A stretch of 64,000 nt of DNA from Streptomyces sp. NRRL S-337. GTDB taxonomy: Bacteria > Actinomycetota > Actinomycetes > Streptomycetales > Streptomycetaceae. Positions within the stretch are counted from its first letter, which is position 1, and each line of letters begins with the position of its first letter. The stretch is from the NCBI RefSeq assembly GCF_000720175.1, contig NZ_JOIX01000040.1, positions 1 through 64,000 of the forward strand, in the 5' to 3' direction. The translations under genes and the position numbers were made by a program. Positions 1 through 9,409 of the stretch are shown in pieces. A model generated the notes under the pieces. The model saw only the letters and a list, made by a program, of their open reading frames with translations. It was not told where the DNA came from and ran no database searches.

Positions 1-65
1 GGTGTTTGGGACGTAAAGCGACAGCAGTCCCAAACACCGGCCCCGCAGGCCCGTCACCGCACCCA

Positions 66-342
66 ACACCCACCCAGCCCGCCGCAGGCGCAACGGCGAC
101 CAAGCCCCGCGGCGGAACGGCCAGGTATGTGCGGCGCGCCGCAAAGCGCAACGGCGAGCCGCCCCGCGGCGCAGCAGACAGGTACGTGCGGGGCGCCGCA
201 AAGCGCGCAACGGCGAGACGCCCCGCGGCGCAGCAGACGGGTACGTGCGGCGCGCCGCAAAGCGCAACGGCGAGCAACCCCCACGGCGGGACAGCCAAGT
301 ACGTGGGAGGCACCGCAAAGCGCAGCGGCCAGGTACGTGGGA
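66..342. repeat. Intergenic tandem repeat, period 57-59 bp
   Basis: About four and a half imperfect copies of a 57-59 bp unit fill the gap beyond the 3' end of thiG. Units begin near 124, 181, 240 and 299, with a degenerate copy before 124 and a fragment from 331. Each full unit carries GGTACGTG, then CCGCAAAGCGCAACGGCGA, then CCCCGCGGCG. Two copies contain the self-complementary 12-mer GCGGCGCGCCGC, so each could fold as a hairpin. Copies abut without spacers, so this is not a CRISPR array. Open frames across it are by-products of GC richness. No gene is seen in 1-342. Confidence 0.8.
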
Positions 343-1191
<849 letters not shown>

Positions 1192-1413
1192 TCAGCCTCC
1201 CTGGACCGCGGTGAGGACCTCGACCCGGTCGCCGTCGCCGAGCGGGGTGGCGGGCCACCGGGTGCGAGGCACCACGACCTCGTTGACCGCGGCGGCCACC
1301 CCGGACGGCGCCGAGGACAGGGTCGCGACGAGCCGGTCGAGGGTGAGGCCGCCGGGGATCTCGCGGGGTTCGCCGTTGACGGACACCGAGACGGTGGGGG
1401 CGGGGGCACTCAT
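1192..1413 (-). CDS. thiS: Sulfur carrier protein ThiS
   Basis: ThiS is a ubiquitin-fold carrier; its C-terminal glycine is adenylated and thiocarboxylated, and the sulfur is passed to ThiG. The 73-residue protein ends in the required Gly-Gly (TAVQGG) and has the typical opening VSVNGEPREIPGG with a late GDRVEVLTAV strand. It overlaps the end of thiO by 4 bp and is followed 6 bp later by thiG, so the three are probably translated together. The adenylating enzyme ThiF is not in this window. Confidence 0.96.
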   Translation of the reverse strand: MSAPAPTVSVSVNGEPREIPGGLTLDRLVATLSSAPSGVAAAVNEVVVPRTRWPATPLGDGDRVEVLTAVQGG

Positions 1414-2621
1414 ACGGGTTGCTCCTGGAGGAGGCGGGGGCGCGCGGCCTCTGAGGTGGCGGCGAAGCGCGCGGGGCTGAAGGGGCGGGCCTCGTCGGGG
1501 AGGCTCCCGGTGGCCAGCAGTTCGGCCATCACGTCACCGGTGACCGGCGTCAGCAGCACACCGTTGCGGAAGTGGCCGGTGGCCAGGTGCAGGCCGGGCA
1601 GCTCGGTCGGGCCGAGCAGCGGGGCGTTGTCGGGGGAGCCGGGGCGCAGCCCGGCGCAGGTCTCCACGAGCGGCAGTTCGGTGATGCCGGGCACCAGCTC
1701 GTGCGCGTCCCGCAGCAGCTCGTAGACGCCGCCGGCGGTGACCGTGGTGTCCCAGCCCAGCTCCTCGCTGGTGGCGCCGACGACCAGTTCGCCGCTCTCC
1801 CGCGGTACCAGATAGAGCGGATTGCCACGGACGACGGCCCGTACGGTGCGCGACAGGAAGGCGGGGGAGCCGGCCGGCATGTCCGGCAGCCGCAGCCGCA
1901 GCACCTGGCCCTTGACCGGCCGCACCGGCGGCCGCACCTCCTCGGGCACCCCGGCCAGCCGGCCGCTGAAGCTGCCCGCCGCCAGTACGGTCTGGCCGGC
2001 CGACAACCGTGTCCCGTCGGCGAGTTGGGCCCCGGTGGCCCGCCCGGCATCGACCGTCAGCCGCTGCGCGCGGGTGCGGTGGAAGACCACCCCGGCGCGC
2101 TCACAGGCCACCAGCAGCGCATGGGCCAGCCGGCGCGGATCGACCTGGTGGTCGCCGTCGACCCTTAGCCCGCCGCGTACGCCGGGGGCCAGCATCGGCT
2201 CCAGGCGGCGGCACTCCCGGCCCGTGAGCCACTGGGAGTCCAGCCCCGAACGGGTCTGCAGGGCGTGCAGTTCGCGCAGGTGGGCCCGGTCGTCGGCGTC
2301 CAGGGCGACCGCCAGGGTGCCGCACCGCCGGTAGCCGGTCGGCTGCCCGCCGGCCTCCTCCAGTTCCTCGACGAACCGCGGATAGCGGCGGGCCGAGGCG
2401 AGGTTGAGGCCCAGCAGGGTCTGCTCGCCGTAGTGGAGCTCGGTGACCGCGGCCAGCATTCCGGCCGCGACGTGTGCCGCGCCGCCGCCCGGTGCGGGGT
2501 CGGCCACGGCGACGGTCAGCCCGCGGCCGGCCGCCCGCCAGGCGGTGACCAGCCCGATGATGCCGCCCCCGATGACGAGCACATCGGGGTGGTCGGTGGT
2601 TCCTGTGGCAGGTGGATGCAT
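1410..2621 (-). CDS. thiO: Glycine oxidase ThiO
   Basis: ThiO is an FAD-dependent amine oxidase that turns glycine into the imine used by ThiG for the thiazole ring. The 403-residue protein starts with a Rossmann dinucleotide site (VLVIGGGIIGLVTAWRA, residues about 15-31) and has DAO-family stretches, a substrate-domain segment (RPVKGQVLRLR) and the late FAD contact CAGLRPGSPDN with GHFRNGVLLTP. The ATG at 2621 lies just after a strong AGGGAGGGG ribosome-binding site that is itself the 3' edge of the TPP riboswitch, which fits translational control. It is the first gene of the thiOSG operon. A bifunctional fusion is excluded by its length. Confidence 0.94.
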   Translation of the reverse strand: MHPPATGTTDHPDVLVIGGGIIGLVTAWRAAGRGLTVAVADPAPGGGAAHVAAGMLAAVTELHYGEQTLLGLNLASARRYPRFVEELEEAGGQPTGYRRCGTLAVALDADDRAHLRELHALQTRSGLDSQWLTGRECRRLEPMLAPGVRGGLRVDGDHQVDPRRLAHALLVACERAGVVFHRTRAQRLTVDAGRATGAQLADGTRLSAGQTVLAAGSFSGRLAGVPEEVRPPVRPVKGQVLRLRLPDMPAGSPAFLSRTVRAVVRGNPLYLVPRESGELVVGATSEELGWDTTVTAGGVYELLRDAHELVPGITELPLVETCAGLRPGSPDNAPLLGPTELPGLHLATGHFRNGVLLTPVTGDVMAELLATGSLPDEARPFSPARFAATSEAARPRLLQEQPV

Positions 2622-2631
2622 GGGCGTCCAG

Positions 2632-2727
2632 CCCCTCCCTTCGCCGGCATGACCCGGATCAGGTTCGTACGGTCGGAGGCCGGTCAGCCTCCCTCTCAGC
2701 CCGGTACGCCCGGGCTCCCGCGAGTGC
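2632..2727 (-). promoter_or_regulatory. TPP riboswitch (THI element)
   Basis: Read on the minus strand, the sequence contains the conserved thi-box cores GGGCTGAGAGGGAGGCTGA and GAACCTGATCCGGGTCATGC, followed by CGAAGGGAGGG, enclosed by pairing segments. This is the thiamine-pyrophosphate aptamer. Its 3' end includes the thiO Shine-Dalgarno, 8-10 bases before the ATG, so ligand binding most likely blocks ribosome access rather than forming a terminator. It should repress thiO, thiS and thiG when TPP is plentiful. Confidence 0.96.
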
Positions 2728-2738
2728 GTGCATCCGTC

Positions 2739-2768
2739 ACCCTAATACGGGGCCGCGACGGGCCGTAA
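2739..2768 (-). promoter_or_regulatory. Candidate promoter of thiOSG
   Basis: On the minus strand TTACGG (2768-2763) and TAGGGT (2744-2739) are 18 bases apart, a plausible HrdB-type -35/-10 pair. Transcription would begin just ahead of the TPP riboswitch. Inferred from sequence alone. Confidence 0.5.
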
Positions 2769-2886
2769 GGGAACGCGGGGCCGGTCCGGTGGTCCCGGGG
2801 ACCCGCGCGGTGATCCGTGACGGTGTGTCAGAGATCTCCTTGCGCGCTGCTGCGAGCCGCGTCGCCGCCCGTCCTAGAGTGATCGG

Positions 2887-4170
2887 GTGAGCGAGCAGAG
2901 CAAGTCCTCCCAGGCCCCTGACCACACGCCGCGCGTGGTGATCGTCGGCGCCGGAATCGCGGGCGTGCAGACCGCGGTCGCCCTGCGGGAACAGGGCTGG
3001 CCCGGCACGATCACGCTGATCGGCGACGAGCCGCACCAGCCCTACGACCGCCCCCCGCTCTCCAAGGCGGTCCTGCTGGGCAAGGCCGACGGTTCCGCCT
3101 TCGACGTCGACTTCGCCGGACTGAACATCGACCTCCACCTCGGCCGCCGGGTCACCGCCCTGGTCCCGGAGGAGCGCGTGGTCGAGACGGACGAGGCCCG
3201 GGTGCCGTACGACCACGCGGTGATCGCCACCGGTGCCGCCCCGATCACGCTGCCCGGCAGTGAGGGGCTGCCCGGCGTCCACCTGCTGCGCACCCTCGAC
3301 GACGCCGAACGGCTGCGGCCGGTGCTCGCCGCCCAGCACGAGATCGTGGTCGTCGGGGCCGGCTGGATCGGCGCCGAGTTCGCGACCGCGGCCCGGGAGG
3401 CGGGTTGCGCGGTCACCGTCGTCGAGGCCGCCGACCGCCCGCTGGCCGGCGCGCTGCCCGCCGAGGTCACCGCCCACATGACCGGCTGGTACGCGGACGC
3501 CGGCGCCGAGCTGCGGCTCGGTGCCCGGGTCGCCTCCGTGACCTCCGGGGCGGTCACCCTCGCCGACGGCACCGTGCTGCCCGCCGACGCGGTGGTCGTC
3601 GGCATCGGAGCCCGCCCCGCCACCGCCTGGCTCGCCGGCTCGGGCGTCGAGATCTCGGCCGAGGACGGCTCCGTGCTCGCCGACGAGCAGCTGCGCACCT
3701 CCGCCCCCGATGTCTACGCGGTCGGCGACTGCGCCTCCTTCCCCTCCACCCGTTACGGCACCCGCCTGCTGGTCCACCACTGGGACAACGCCCTCCAGGG
3801 CCCCCGTACGGTCGCCGAGAACATCGCCCGCGCGGGATCGGAGGGGCTGGTCTACGACCCCGTCCCGTACTTCTGGTCCGAGCAGTTCGGCCGGTTCGTG
3901 CAGTACGTGGGCCACCACGTGGACTCCGACGAACTGGTGTGGCGCGGCGATCCCTCCGGCGCGGCCTGGTCGGTGCTGTGGCTGCGTGGCGCCGAGGGGC
4001 CGGGCGAGACGCCGGCCGGCAAGAGCCCCGCGGGCCGGCTGGTCGCCCTGCTCGCCGTGGGGCGGCCGCGGGACCTCGCCCAGGGGCGCAAGCTCATCGA
4101 GCGGGGCGTGGCCCTCGACCGGGAGCGGGCGGCGAACGCGGCGGTACCGCTGAAGGCCGCGGCGCTGTAG
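2887..4170 (+). CDS. NAD(P)/FAD-dependent oxidoreductase, ferredoxin-reductase type
   Basis: A 427-residue two-dinucleotide-domain flavoprotein. Residues about 17-35 hold the FAD site VVIVGAGIAGVQTAVALRE; a second Rossmann motif IVVVGAGWIGAEFA (about 155-168) binds NAD(P)H; DVYAVGDCASF is the late FAD contact. The C-terminal part (HHWDNALQG, then PYFWSEQFGRFVQYVG) is typical of reductases that pass electrons to [2Fe-2S] ferredoxins, Rieske oxygenases or cytochromes P450. No ferredoxin or oxygenase partner lies nearby, so the acceptor is unknown. It is divergent from thiOSG. The GTG start follows a possible -10 (TAGAGT, 2875-2880) by only six bases and has no clear ribosome-binding site, so the mRNA may be leaderless. 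Confidence 0.88.
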   Translation: MSEQSKSSQAPDHTPRVVIVGAGIAGVQTAVALREQGWPGTITLIGDEPHQPYDRPPLSKAVLLGKADGSAFDVDFAGLNIDLHLGRRVTALVPEERVVETDEARVPYDHAVIATGAAPITLPGSEGLPGVHLLRTLDDAERLRPVLAAQHEIVVVGAGWIGAEFATAAREAGCAVTVVEAADRPLAGALPAEVTAHMTGWYADAGAELRLGARVASVTSGAVTLADGTVLPADAVVVGIGARPATAWLAGSGVEISAEDGSVLADEQLRTSAPDVYAVGDCASFPSTRYGTRLLVHHWDNALQGPRTVAENIARAGSEGLVYDPVPYFWSEQFGRFVQYVGHHVDSDELVWRGDPSGAAWSVLWLRGAEGPGETPAGKSPAGRLVALLAVGRPRDLAQGRKLIERGVALDRERAANAAVPLKAAAL

Positions 4171-4322
4171 CCGACGGGCGGCCGGGGCATCGGGGGCGCC
4201 GGGGCACCGCGGGCGCACCGGCGGGCGCGCCGAGAGCGTGTCGTCACTCTCCGGTGTGCCGGAAAGCGCCTGATGGGGATGCCCGGCTACCGGCTGTCAG
4301 TGCGAGGTGGCAGGCTTGTCCT

Positions 4323-4688
4323 GTGACCGAGATTGACGCAAAGATCGATGGACTCGTTCCCGCCTGGCTCACCCTCCCCGACATCGCCGAACAACTCGGC
4401 GTCGAGGTGACCCGTGTCCGGCAGCTGGTCAAGGAGGGCCAGCTGATCGCGGTGCGCCGCGGCGAGAACCGGGTGCTCCAGGTGCCCGCCGATTTCATCA
4501 AGGACGACAAGGTGGTCAAGGGCCTCGTCGGTACCCTCACCCTCCTCAAGGACGACGGCTTCACCGACGAGGAGATGCTGGAGTGGCTGTTCACCGAGGA
4601 TGAGAGCCTGCCCGGCACCCCGGCCCAGGCGCTGCGTGAGAATCGCGGCACGGAGGTCAAGCGCCGAGCCCAGGCCCTCGCCGTCTGA
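4323..4688 (+). CDS. Rv2175c-family winged-helix DNA-binding protein
   Basis: A 121-residue protein beginning at GTG with [20 protein letters not shown]. Residues about 18-60 form a MerR/excisionase-like helix-turn-helix ([21 protein letters not shown] followed by [20 protein letters not shown]), and the rest is a conserved acidic helical domain ([12 protein letters not shown]). This matches Mycobacterium tuberculosis Rv2175c, a DNA-binding substrate of the kinase PknL. No kinase is present next to it here. Its targets are unknown. It stands alone between the flavoprotein and thiE and is followed by a strong hairpin. Confidence 0.85.
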   Translation: MTEIDAKIDGLVPAWLTLPDIAEQLGVEVTRVRQLVKEGQLIAVRRGENRVLQVPADFIKDDKVVKGLVGTLTLLKDDGFTDEEMLEWLFTEDESLPGTPAQALRENRGTEVKRRAQALAV

Positions 4689-4761
4689 CGCCCCCGCCGC
4701 CGCGGCCGCCCCCGGCAGCCGCGGCGGCCTGTGCAGCCACCTCGATCCGTAACCACCTTTC

Positions 4762-4798
4762 GGGGCGTACGGACCGGAAGACCCGGTCCGTACGCCCC
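4762..4798. terminator. Hairpin terminator before thiE
   Basis: A perfect 16-bp stem (4762-4777 with 4783-4798) encloses a 5-base loop. It has no T-run, as is common in Streptomyces. It separates the Rv2175c-like gene from thiE, whose ATG is only 22 bases downstream, so part of it could instead lie in a thiE leader. Confidence 0.8.
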
Positions 4799-4819
4799 TC
4801 ATCTGGGGGGAAGCCGCCC

Positions 4820-5470
4820 ATGAGCACCGCACGACAGGCCCTGTCCGACGCCCGGCTCTATCTCTGCACGGACGCCCGCAGGAAGCAGGGCGACCTCCCG
4901 CAGTTCCTGGACGCGGTGCTCGCCTCGGGGGTCGACATCGTCCAGCTGCGCGACAAGGGCATGGAGGCCGGCGAGGAGCTGCGGCATCTGGAGGTCTTCG
5001 CGGACGCCTGCCGGCGGCACGGCAAGCTGCTGGCCGTGAACGACCGGGCGGACGTGGCGCACGCCGCCGCCGGCGATGTGCTGCACCTGGGCCAGGGCGA
5101 CCTGCCCGTCCCGGCCGCCCGCGCCCTGCTCGGCCCGGACGTCCTGATAGGCCGCTCCACGCACGCCGAGGCCGAGGTGGACGCCGCGCTCACCGAAGCG
5201 GGCGTGGACTACTTCTGCACCGGCCCCTGCTGGCCGACCCCCACCAAGCCGGGCCGGCACGCCCCCGGCCTGGACCTGGTCCGGTACACCGCGGCCCGTG
5301 CCCCCGAGCGCCCCTGGTTCGCGATCGGCGGGATCGACGCCGGCAACCTCGACGAGGTGCTGGCGGCCGGCGCCCGCCGGGTGGTGGTGGTCCGGGCGAT
5401 CACGGAGGCCGACGATCCGGGCGCGGCGGCCGCCGCACTGGCCAAGCGCATCCGGACCTGGGACGCCTGA
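4820..5470 (+). CDS. thiE: Thiamine-phosphate synthase ThiE
   Basis: ThiE joins hydroxymethylpyrimidine diphosphate with thiazole phosphate to give thiamine monophosphate. The 216-residue TIM-barrel protein has the family motifs [26 protein letters not shown] (pyrophosphate contacts), [19 protein letters not shown] and the C-terminal phosphate site [15 protein letters not shown]. It starts at an ATG shortly after GGGGGGAAG. It lies apart from thiOSG and has no riboswitch of its own that I can recognise, so its control may differ from the other thi genes. It ends 109 bp before metF. Confidence 0.96.
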   Translation: MSTARQALSDARLYLCTDARRKQGDLPQFLDAVLASGVDIVQLRDKGMEAGEELRHLEVFADACRRHGKLLAVNDRADVAHAAAGDVLHLGQGDLPVPAARALLGPDVLIGRSTHAEAEVDAALTEAGVDYFCTGPCWPTPTKPGRHAPGLDLVRYTAARAPERPWFAIGGIDAGNLDEVLAAGARRVVVVRAITEADDPGAAAAALAKRIRTWDA

Positions 5471-5491
5471 CGGGCCCCGGCGGGCCGCAAA

Positions 5492-5510
5492 ATGTCCACC
5501 CACTGGACAT
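5492..5510. promoter_or_regulatory. Inverted repeat ATGTCCA-N5-TGGACAT between thiE and metF
   Basis: Perfect 7-bp arms (5492-5498 and 5504-5510) flank CCCAC. The site lies 35 bp upstream of the proposed metF -35 box, so it could be an operator or a short weak terminator for thiE. No regulator can be assigned from sequence. Confidence 0.4.
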
Positions 5511-5544
5511 GAACCGGACCAACCAGGCATAACGCCGATGACGG

Positions 5545-5573
5545 TTGGTGTGTGACCGGCTGCTGGTTAACCT
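5545..5573 (+). promoter_or_regulatory. Candidate leaderless promoter of metF
   Basis: TTGGTG (5545-5550) and TAACCT (5568-5573) are exactly 17 bases apart, and the ATG of metF follows the -10 box by six bases. There is no ribosome-binding site before the ATG. Together these suggest that transcription begins at the start codon. Sequence inference only. Confidence 0.6.
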
Positions 5574-5579
5574 GCCCGT

Positions 5580-6497
5580 ATGGCCCTAGGTACAGCTTCC
5601 ACCAGGACTGATCGCGCACGGACCGTGCGCGAGCTGCTCGCTTCCGGCAAGCAGTCCTACTCCTTCGAGTTCGCCGCCCCGAAGACCGAGAAGGGTGAGC
5701 GGACCCTGTGGAACGCCATTCGCCGGATCGAGGCCGTCTCCCCGACCTTCGTCTCCGTGACGTACGGTGCCGGCGGCACCTCCCGTGACGGCACGGTGCG
5801 CGCCACGGAGCGCATCGCCACGGACACCACCCTCACCCCGGTGGCCCATCTGACCGCGGTCAACCACTCCCTCGCGGACCTGCGCAACATCATCGGCCAG
5901 TACGCCGACGCCGGGATCCGCAACATGCTCGCGCTGCGCGGCGACCCGCCCGGCGACCCCATGGGCGAGTGGATCAGGCACCCGGACGGCGTCTCCTACG
6001 CCGCCGACCTGGTCCGGCTGATCAAGGAGTCCGGCGACTTCTGCGTCGGCGTCGCCGCCTTCCCCGAGATGCACCCGCGCTCGACGGACTGGGACACCGA
6101 CGTGACCCACTTCGTCGCCAAGTGCCGGGCCGGCGCGGACTTCGCCATCACCCAGATGTTCTTCTACCCGGAGGACTACTTCCGGCTCCGCGACCGGGTC
6201 GCGGCGGCGGGTTGCCAGACGCCCATCATCCCGGAGATCATGCCGGTCACGAACGTCCGTCAGATCGAGCGGTTCGCGCAGCTCAGCAATGCCGCGTTCC
6301 CGCCCGAACTGGCCGAGCGCATCCTGGCCGTCAAGGACGACCCGGCGGCGGTACGCTCCATTGGGATCGAGTACGCGACCGAGCTGTGTTCGCGCTTGAT
6401 GGCCGAGGACGTGCCCGGGTTGCACTTCATTACCCTCAACCACTCCACGGCGACTCTGGAAATCTACGAGAATCTGGGGCTGCACCAGCGGCCGTGA
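5580..6497 (+). CDS. metF: 5,10-methylenetetrahydrofolate reductase MetF
   Basis: MetF reduces 5,10-methylene-THF to 5-methyl-THF, the methyl donor for methionine synthase, using FAD. The 305-residue TIM barrel has the expected [13 protein letters not shown] opening, the [15 protein letters not shown] loop, the folate/FAD signature [11 protein letters not shown], the AAFPEMHP motif and the [12 protein letters not shown] strand. Length and order match the bacterial family. The gene lies directly ahead of the low-complexity membrane protein (37 bp gap). The start appears leaderless (see the promoter at 5545-5573), and an inverted repeat upstream may regulate it. Confidence 0.97.
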   Translation: MALGTASTRTDRARTVRELLASGKQSYSFEFAAPKTEKGERTLWNAIRRIEAVSPTFVSVTYGAGGTSRDGTVRATERIATDTTLTPVAHLTAVNHSLADLRNIIGQYADAGIRNMLALRGDPPGDPMGEWIRHPDGVSYAADLVRLIKESGDFCVGVAAFPEMHPRSTDWDTDVTHFVAKCRAGADFAITQMFFYPEDYFRLRDRVAAAGCQTPIIPEIMPVTNVRQIERFAQLSNAAFPPELAERILAVKDDPAAVRSIGIEYATELCSRLMAEDVPGLHFITLNHSTATLEIYENLGLHQRP

Positions 6498-6533
6498 TCA
6501 CGGTGGCCGGCGAGCGGCGGAAGAGGGGCGTAT

Positions 6534-7742
6534 ATGGGCTGGACGATCCTCTACATCGCGTTCGGTCTGGTCGCCCTGTGGCTGCTGGGCGAGGTGCTGC
6601 TCCAGTACAAGGCCCGGCTGCGCTGGCGGTTGCTCGCCTTCGTCGGCTTCCTCGGCGTCGTCATCGGCGTCATCATCCCCTCGGTGATCGTGATCGGCGT
6701 CGGTCTGATCGCGTTCGCCACCGGCCAGACCAATGTGACGCTCTCCTTCAAGCGCGGCTTCACCGAGGGCTGGGCGCTGGGCGGCAAACCCGGTGAGAGC
6801 CGGCGGCGCCGCGGTCGCCGGTCCGGACCGCCCGCCGCGGAACCGTCCCTGCAGGTCTCCGACGTCGAGGCGGTGCCGCCCGCCGACGGTCCCGGTGGTG
6901 GCCCGGCCGACGGTCCGCAGGCCGGCCCCGGCCGGGGCCCGGACACCTTCGAGAGCACCGGGGGCTTCCAGAGTCCCGGCTTCCCCGGGCAGGACGGCTA
7001 CGGCAGCCAGGACCCGTACGCCGGTCAGGATTCCCTCGCGGGTCAGGACTCCTACGCGGGTCAGGGCTCCTACGCGGGTGAGGACTCCTACGGCTACGCG
7101 ACCGACGGGTACGGCGCGGGCGGCTACGGCGGTCAGGACCCGTACCAGGACCCGCAGGACCGGAGCGTGTTCGCCACCCAGCCCTTCGACGCCACCACCG
7201 TCTACGCGCCGCAGCCGATGCCCGAGGAGACCGGCCAGTACGGCATCTACAGCCCGGACGCCCGAGCACCGCAGAGCGGCGACTACGGCGAGTACGGCGG
7301 CTACGACGCATACGGCGCCACCGCGGACGGCACCGCGGGCAGCGGCACCGGGGACGCCAACGGCTATGGCTACGGCGGAAGTTACGGCGCGCCCGCGGCC
7401 GGCCAGGACCCCTACGGCGACCCGTACGCGGCCTACGGCGACGGCTCCGGCCAGGCCGGCTACTCCGACCCCTACGGCGGCCAGCAGTACGCCGCGCCCT
7501 ACGACCCCTACGCCCAGCCCGACCCCTATGGCCAGCCCGACCCCTACGGCCAGGCGTCCTACGGCGGGCAGCAGTACGGCGGCCAGGACCAGCCGGCGGG
7601 ACAGAACCCCGGCCAGGGCTACGGCGAGACCCCGCCCGGTGGGGTCTGGGTCCCGCAGCAGCGCGGTGACGAACTCCCGCCCGAACAGCCGCCCTACCCG
7701 CCCTACCAGCAGGGCTACGACGGCCAGCCCTACCGCTACTGA
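6534..7742 (+). CDS. Two-helix membrane protein with long Gly/Tyr/Gln/Asp/Pro-rich tail
   Basis: A 402-residue protein of unknown function. Two hydrophobic segments (about residues 4-24 and 31-63) are followed by a basic RRRRGRR stretch near residue 90 and then about 300 residues of low-complexity sequence dominated by Gly, Tyr, Gln, Asp, Pro, Ser and Ala, ending QPYRY. The tail has in-frame 18-bp DNA repeats: four copies of a GQDSYA-type unit at 7023-7094 and three DPYGQP-type units at 7503-7556. The composition resembles prion-like or condensate-forming tails, with tyrosine spacers and few aliphatic residues. By the positive-inside rule the tail is probably cytoplasmic. It follows metF by 37 bp but no metabolic role is implied. 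The start ATG follows GAAGAGGGG. Confidence 0.8.
   Translation: MGWTILYIAFGLVALWLLGEVLLQYKARLRWRLLAFVGFLGVVIGVIIPSVIVIGVGLIAFATGQTNVTLSFKRGFTEGWALGGKPGESRRRRGRRSGPPAAEPSLQVSDVEAVPPADGPGGGPADGPQAGPGRGPDTFESTGGFQSPGFPGQDGYGSQDPYAGQDSLAGQDSYAGQGSYAGEDSYGYATDGYGAGGYGGQDPYQDPQDRSVFATQPFDATTVYAPQPMPEETGQYGIYSPDARAPQSGDYGEYGGYDAYGATADGTAGSGTGDANGYGYGGSYGAPAAGQDPYGDPYAAYGDGSGQAGYSDPYGGQQYAAPYDPYAQPDPYGQPDPYGQASYGGQQYGGQDQPAGQNPGQGYGETPPGGVWVPQQRGDELPPEQPPYPPYQQGYDGQPYRY
7023..7094 (+). repeat. Four in-frame 18-bp repeats (GQDSYA-type)
   Basis: Consecutive 18-bp units beginning at 7023, 7041, 7059 and 7077 encode GQDSLA, GQDSYA, GQGSYA and GEDSYG in the low-complexity tail. A second set of three 18-bp units (7503-7556) encodes DPYAQP, DPYGQP and DPYGQA. 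Such repeats favour copy-number change between strains. Confidence 0.85.
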
Positions 7743-7815
7743 GCCGGGAGCCGAAGCCCGGTCCTGGCCCGCCGCGGCCCGTCACCGGGTCGCTCCGACC
7801 GGCCCCGGCCCGGCC

Positions 7816-9339
7816 CTACGTGGAGCCGTGCCAGTCGTCGCCGTGCACGATCAGGCCCGCGACGAGCGCCCCGGACATCCCGGCGTGCGCCAGACCGCCG
7901 CCGGGATGTGACCAGCCGCCGACCGCGTAGAGCCCCGGTATCCGGGTGCGGTTCCCGGGCCGCAGGAAGCGGCCCTCCTGGCCCGGCAGGGCGGGGGCCG
8001 GCACCGCCTCCTCGTCCGCCGGCGGCAGCACCTCACGCCACAGCACCCGCTCGCGCAGCCCCGGCACCGCGGCCTCGGCCACCGCCGTCAGCCGGTCGGC
8101 CGCCTCCTCGACGGCCGTACCGTCGAGCCGGTCCACCGGGCCGTGCGGCGCGACCGTCGCGGACAGCGTCACCGCCTCGTGCTCCCCGTCGGGCCGCGTC
8201 GTGGGGTCGTCCGGGCGCAGCACCGTCACCGTCGGCCGCGCGCAGGGCGTCCGCGGACCCCCGCTGCCGTCCCCGAACACGCCGGCCAACTCCGTGGCGC
8301 GGTCCGCGGCATGGACCACCGTGCGGTGGACCGCGCCGGCCTCGCGGGGCCCGCGCAGCGCCAGACAGACCGTCAGCCGCCCCGGGGCGCGGTCCTCCGG
8401 GCCGGTCCGCGGCCGCACCTCGTCCGCGCCGTACGGCTCGCGGCCGCCCAGCAGCCCGGGCAGCCGGGCCGGATCGAGGCCCGCCACCACGAAGGCGGCC
8501 TCCTCCAGCCGGCCGTCGGCCAGCTCGACGCCCGCCACCCGGCCGTCCTTCTCGGCGATCCCGGTCACCTCCGCACCGAAGGTGAACTCCACCTTGCGGG
8601 CCAGACAGCGCGCGTACAGCGCGTCGGCCAGCGCCCGCACGCCGCCGCGGGGATACCAGCTGCCGAAGGTCTGCTCCATGTACGGCAGCACCGCGGCGCT
8701 CGCCGGGGCCCGGCGCGGGTCGAGGCCATACGCCAGCGCATGGCTCTCCAGCAGGGCGACCAGCCGGGGGTCGGCCAGCTCGCGGCGGGCGATCTCGGCG
8801 AGGGTGGCCGTCGTCGGCCCCTTGTCGCGCCGGCCGAACAGCCCGCGCCGGCGCACCGCCGGATACGGATCGCGCCCCAGCACCCGCCAGTCCTGCCACA
8901 GCGGCTCCTCCAGCAGCGGCCGGCGGGCGGCGTCCCAGGCGTCGCGGGCGCGGCCGACCAGCTCGCTCCAGCGCTCACCGGCCCCCGCGCCCAGCGCCTC
9001 GTCCAGCGCCGTGAGGACCCCGGCCCGCGAGGCGTTGGGCAGCGACACCGCCGTACCGTCGGCGAAGACATGGCGGCTCGCGGGATCGACCTGGGACAGC
9101 TCCAGGCAGCTCTCCAGCGGCTCGCGGCCGGTTTTGATGAACAGGTCGCGGTAGACCGCGGGCAGATGCAGCAGGCCCGGGCCCGTGTCGAAGGTGAAAC
9201 CGTCCCGCGCCAGCTGCCGCACCGCGCCGCCGTGCGTCGCGGCACGCTCGAACACCGCCACCCGGTGGCCCGCGACGGCCAGCCGGGCAGCGGCCGCCAT
9301 CGCGCCCATCCCGGCGCCGATCACCGCAATCCGTGCCAT
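7816..9339 (-). CDS. Phytoene-desaturase-like (CrtI family) FAD oxidoreductase
   Basis: A 507-residue flavoprotein. The N-terminus is a Rossmann FAD site (MARIAVIGAGMGAMAAAARL) followed by the GHRVAVFER beta strand and a GGAVRQLARDGFTFDTGPGLL segment characteristic of CrtI/amine-oxidase-like desaturases. The C-terminus has the matching FAD contact GLYAVGGWSHPGGGLAHAGMSG. I chose the internal ATG at 9339 because the FAD motif begins immediately after it; a TTG ten codons upstream is possible. No carotenoid genes (crtE, crtB) are nearby, so the substrate is unknown. It converges with the low-complexity membrane protein. Confidence 0.82.
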   Translation of the reverse strand: MARIAVIGAGMGAMAAAARLAVAGHRVAVFERAATHGGAVRQLARDGFTFDTGPGLLHLPAVYRDLFIKTGREPLESCLELSQVDPASRHVFADGTAVSLPNASRAGVLTALDEALGAGAGERWSELVGRARDAWDAARRPLLEEPLWQDWRVLGRDPYPAVRRRGLFGRRDKGPTTATLAEIARRELADPRLVALLESHALAYGLDPRRAPASAAVLPYMEQTFGSWYPRGGVRALADALYARCLARKVEFTFGAEVTGIAEKDGRVAGVELADGRLEEAAFVVAGLDPARLPGLLGGREPYGADEVRPRTGPEDRAPGRLTVCLALRGPREAGAVHRTVVHAADRATELAGVFGDGSGGPRTPCARPTVTVLRPDDPTTRPDGEHEAVTLSATVAPHGPVDRLDGTAVEEAADRLTAVAEAAVPGLRERVLWREVLPPADEEAVPAPALPGQEGRFLRPGNRTRIPGLYAVGGWSHPGGGLAHAGMSGALVAGLIVHGDDWHGST

Positions 9340-9409
9340 GCCTGCGACTTTATCCGCCGCCACTGACAACGCCGGAACGGGCGGGTGCGGCCGCGGGCCG
9401 GCGGCCCGC

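Noticed and set aside
66..342. Repeats near thiG as a CRISPR array
   Set aside because: The whole 57-59 bp unit repeats without unique spacers, unit lengths vary, and no cas genes are nearby.
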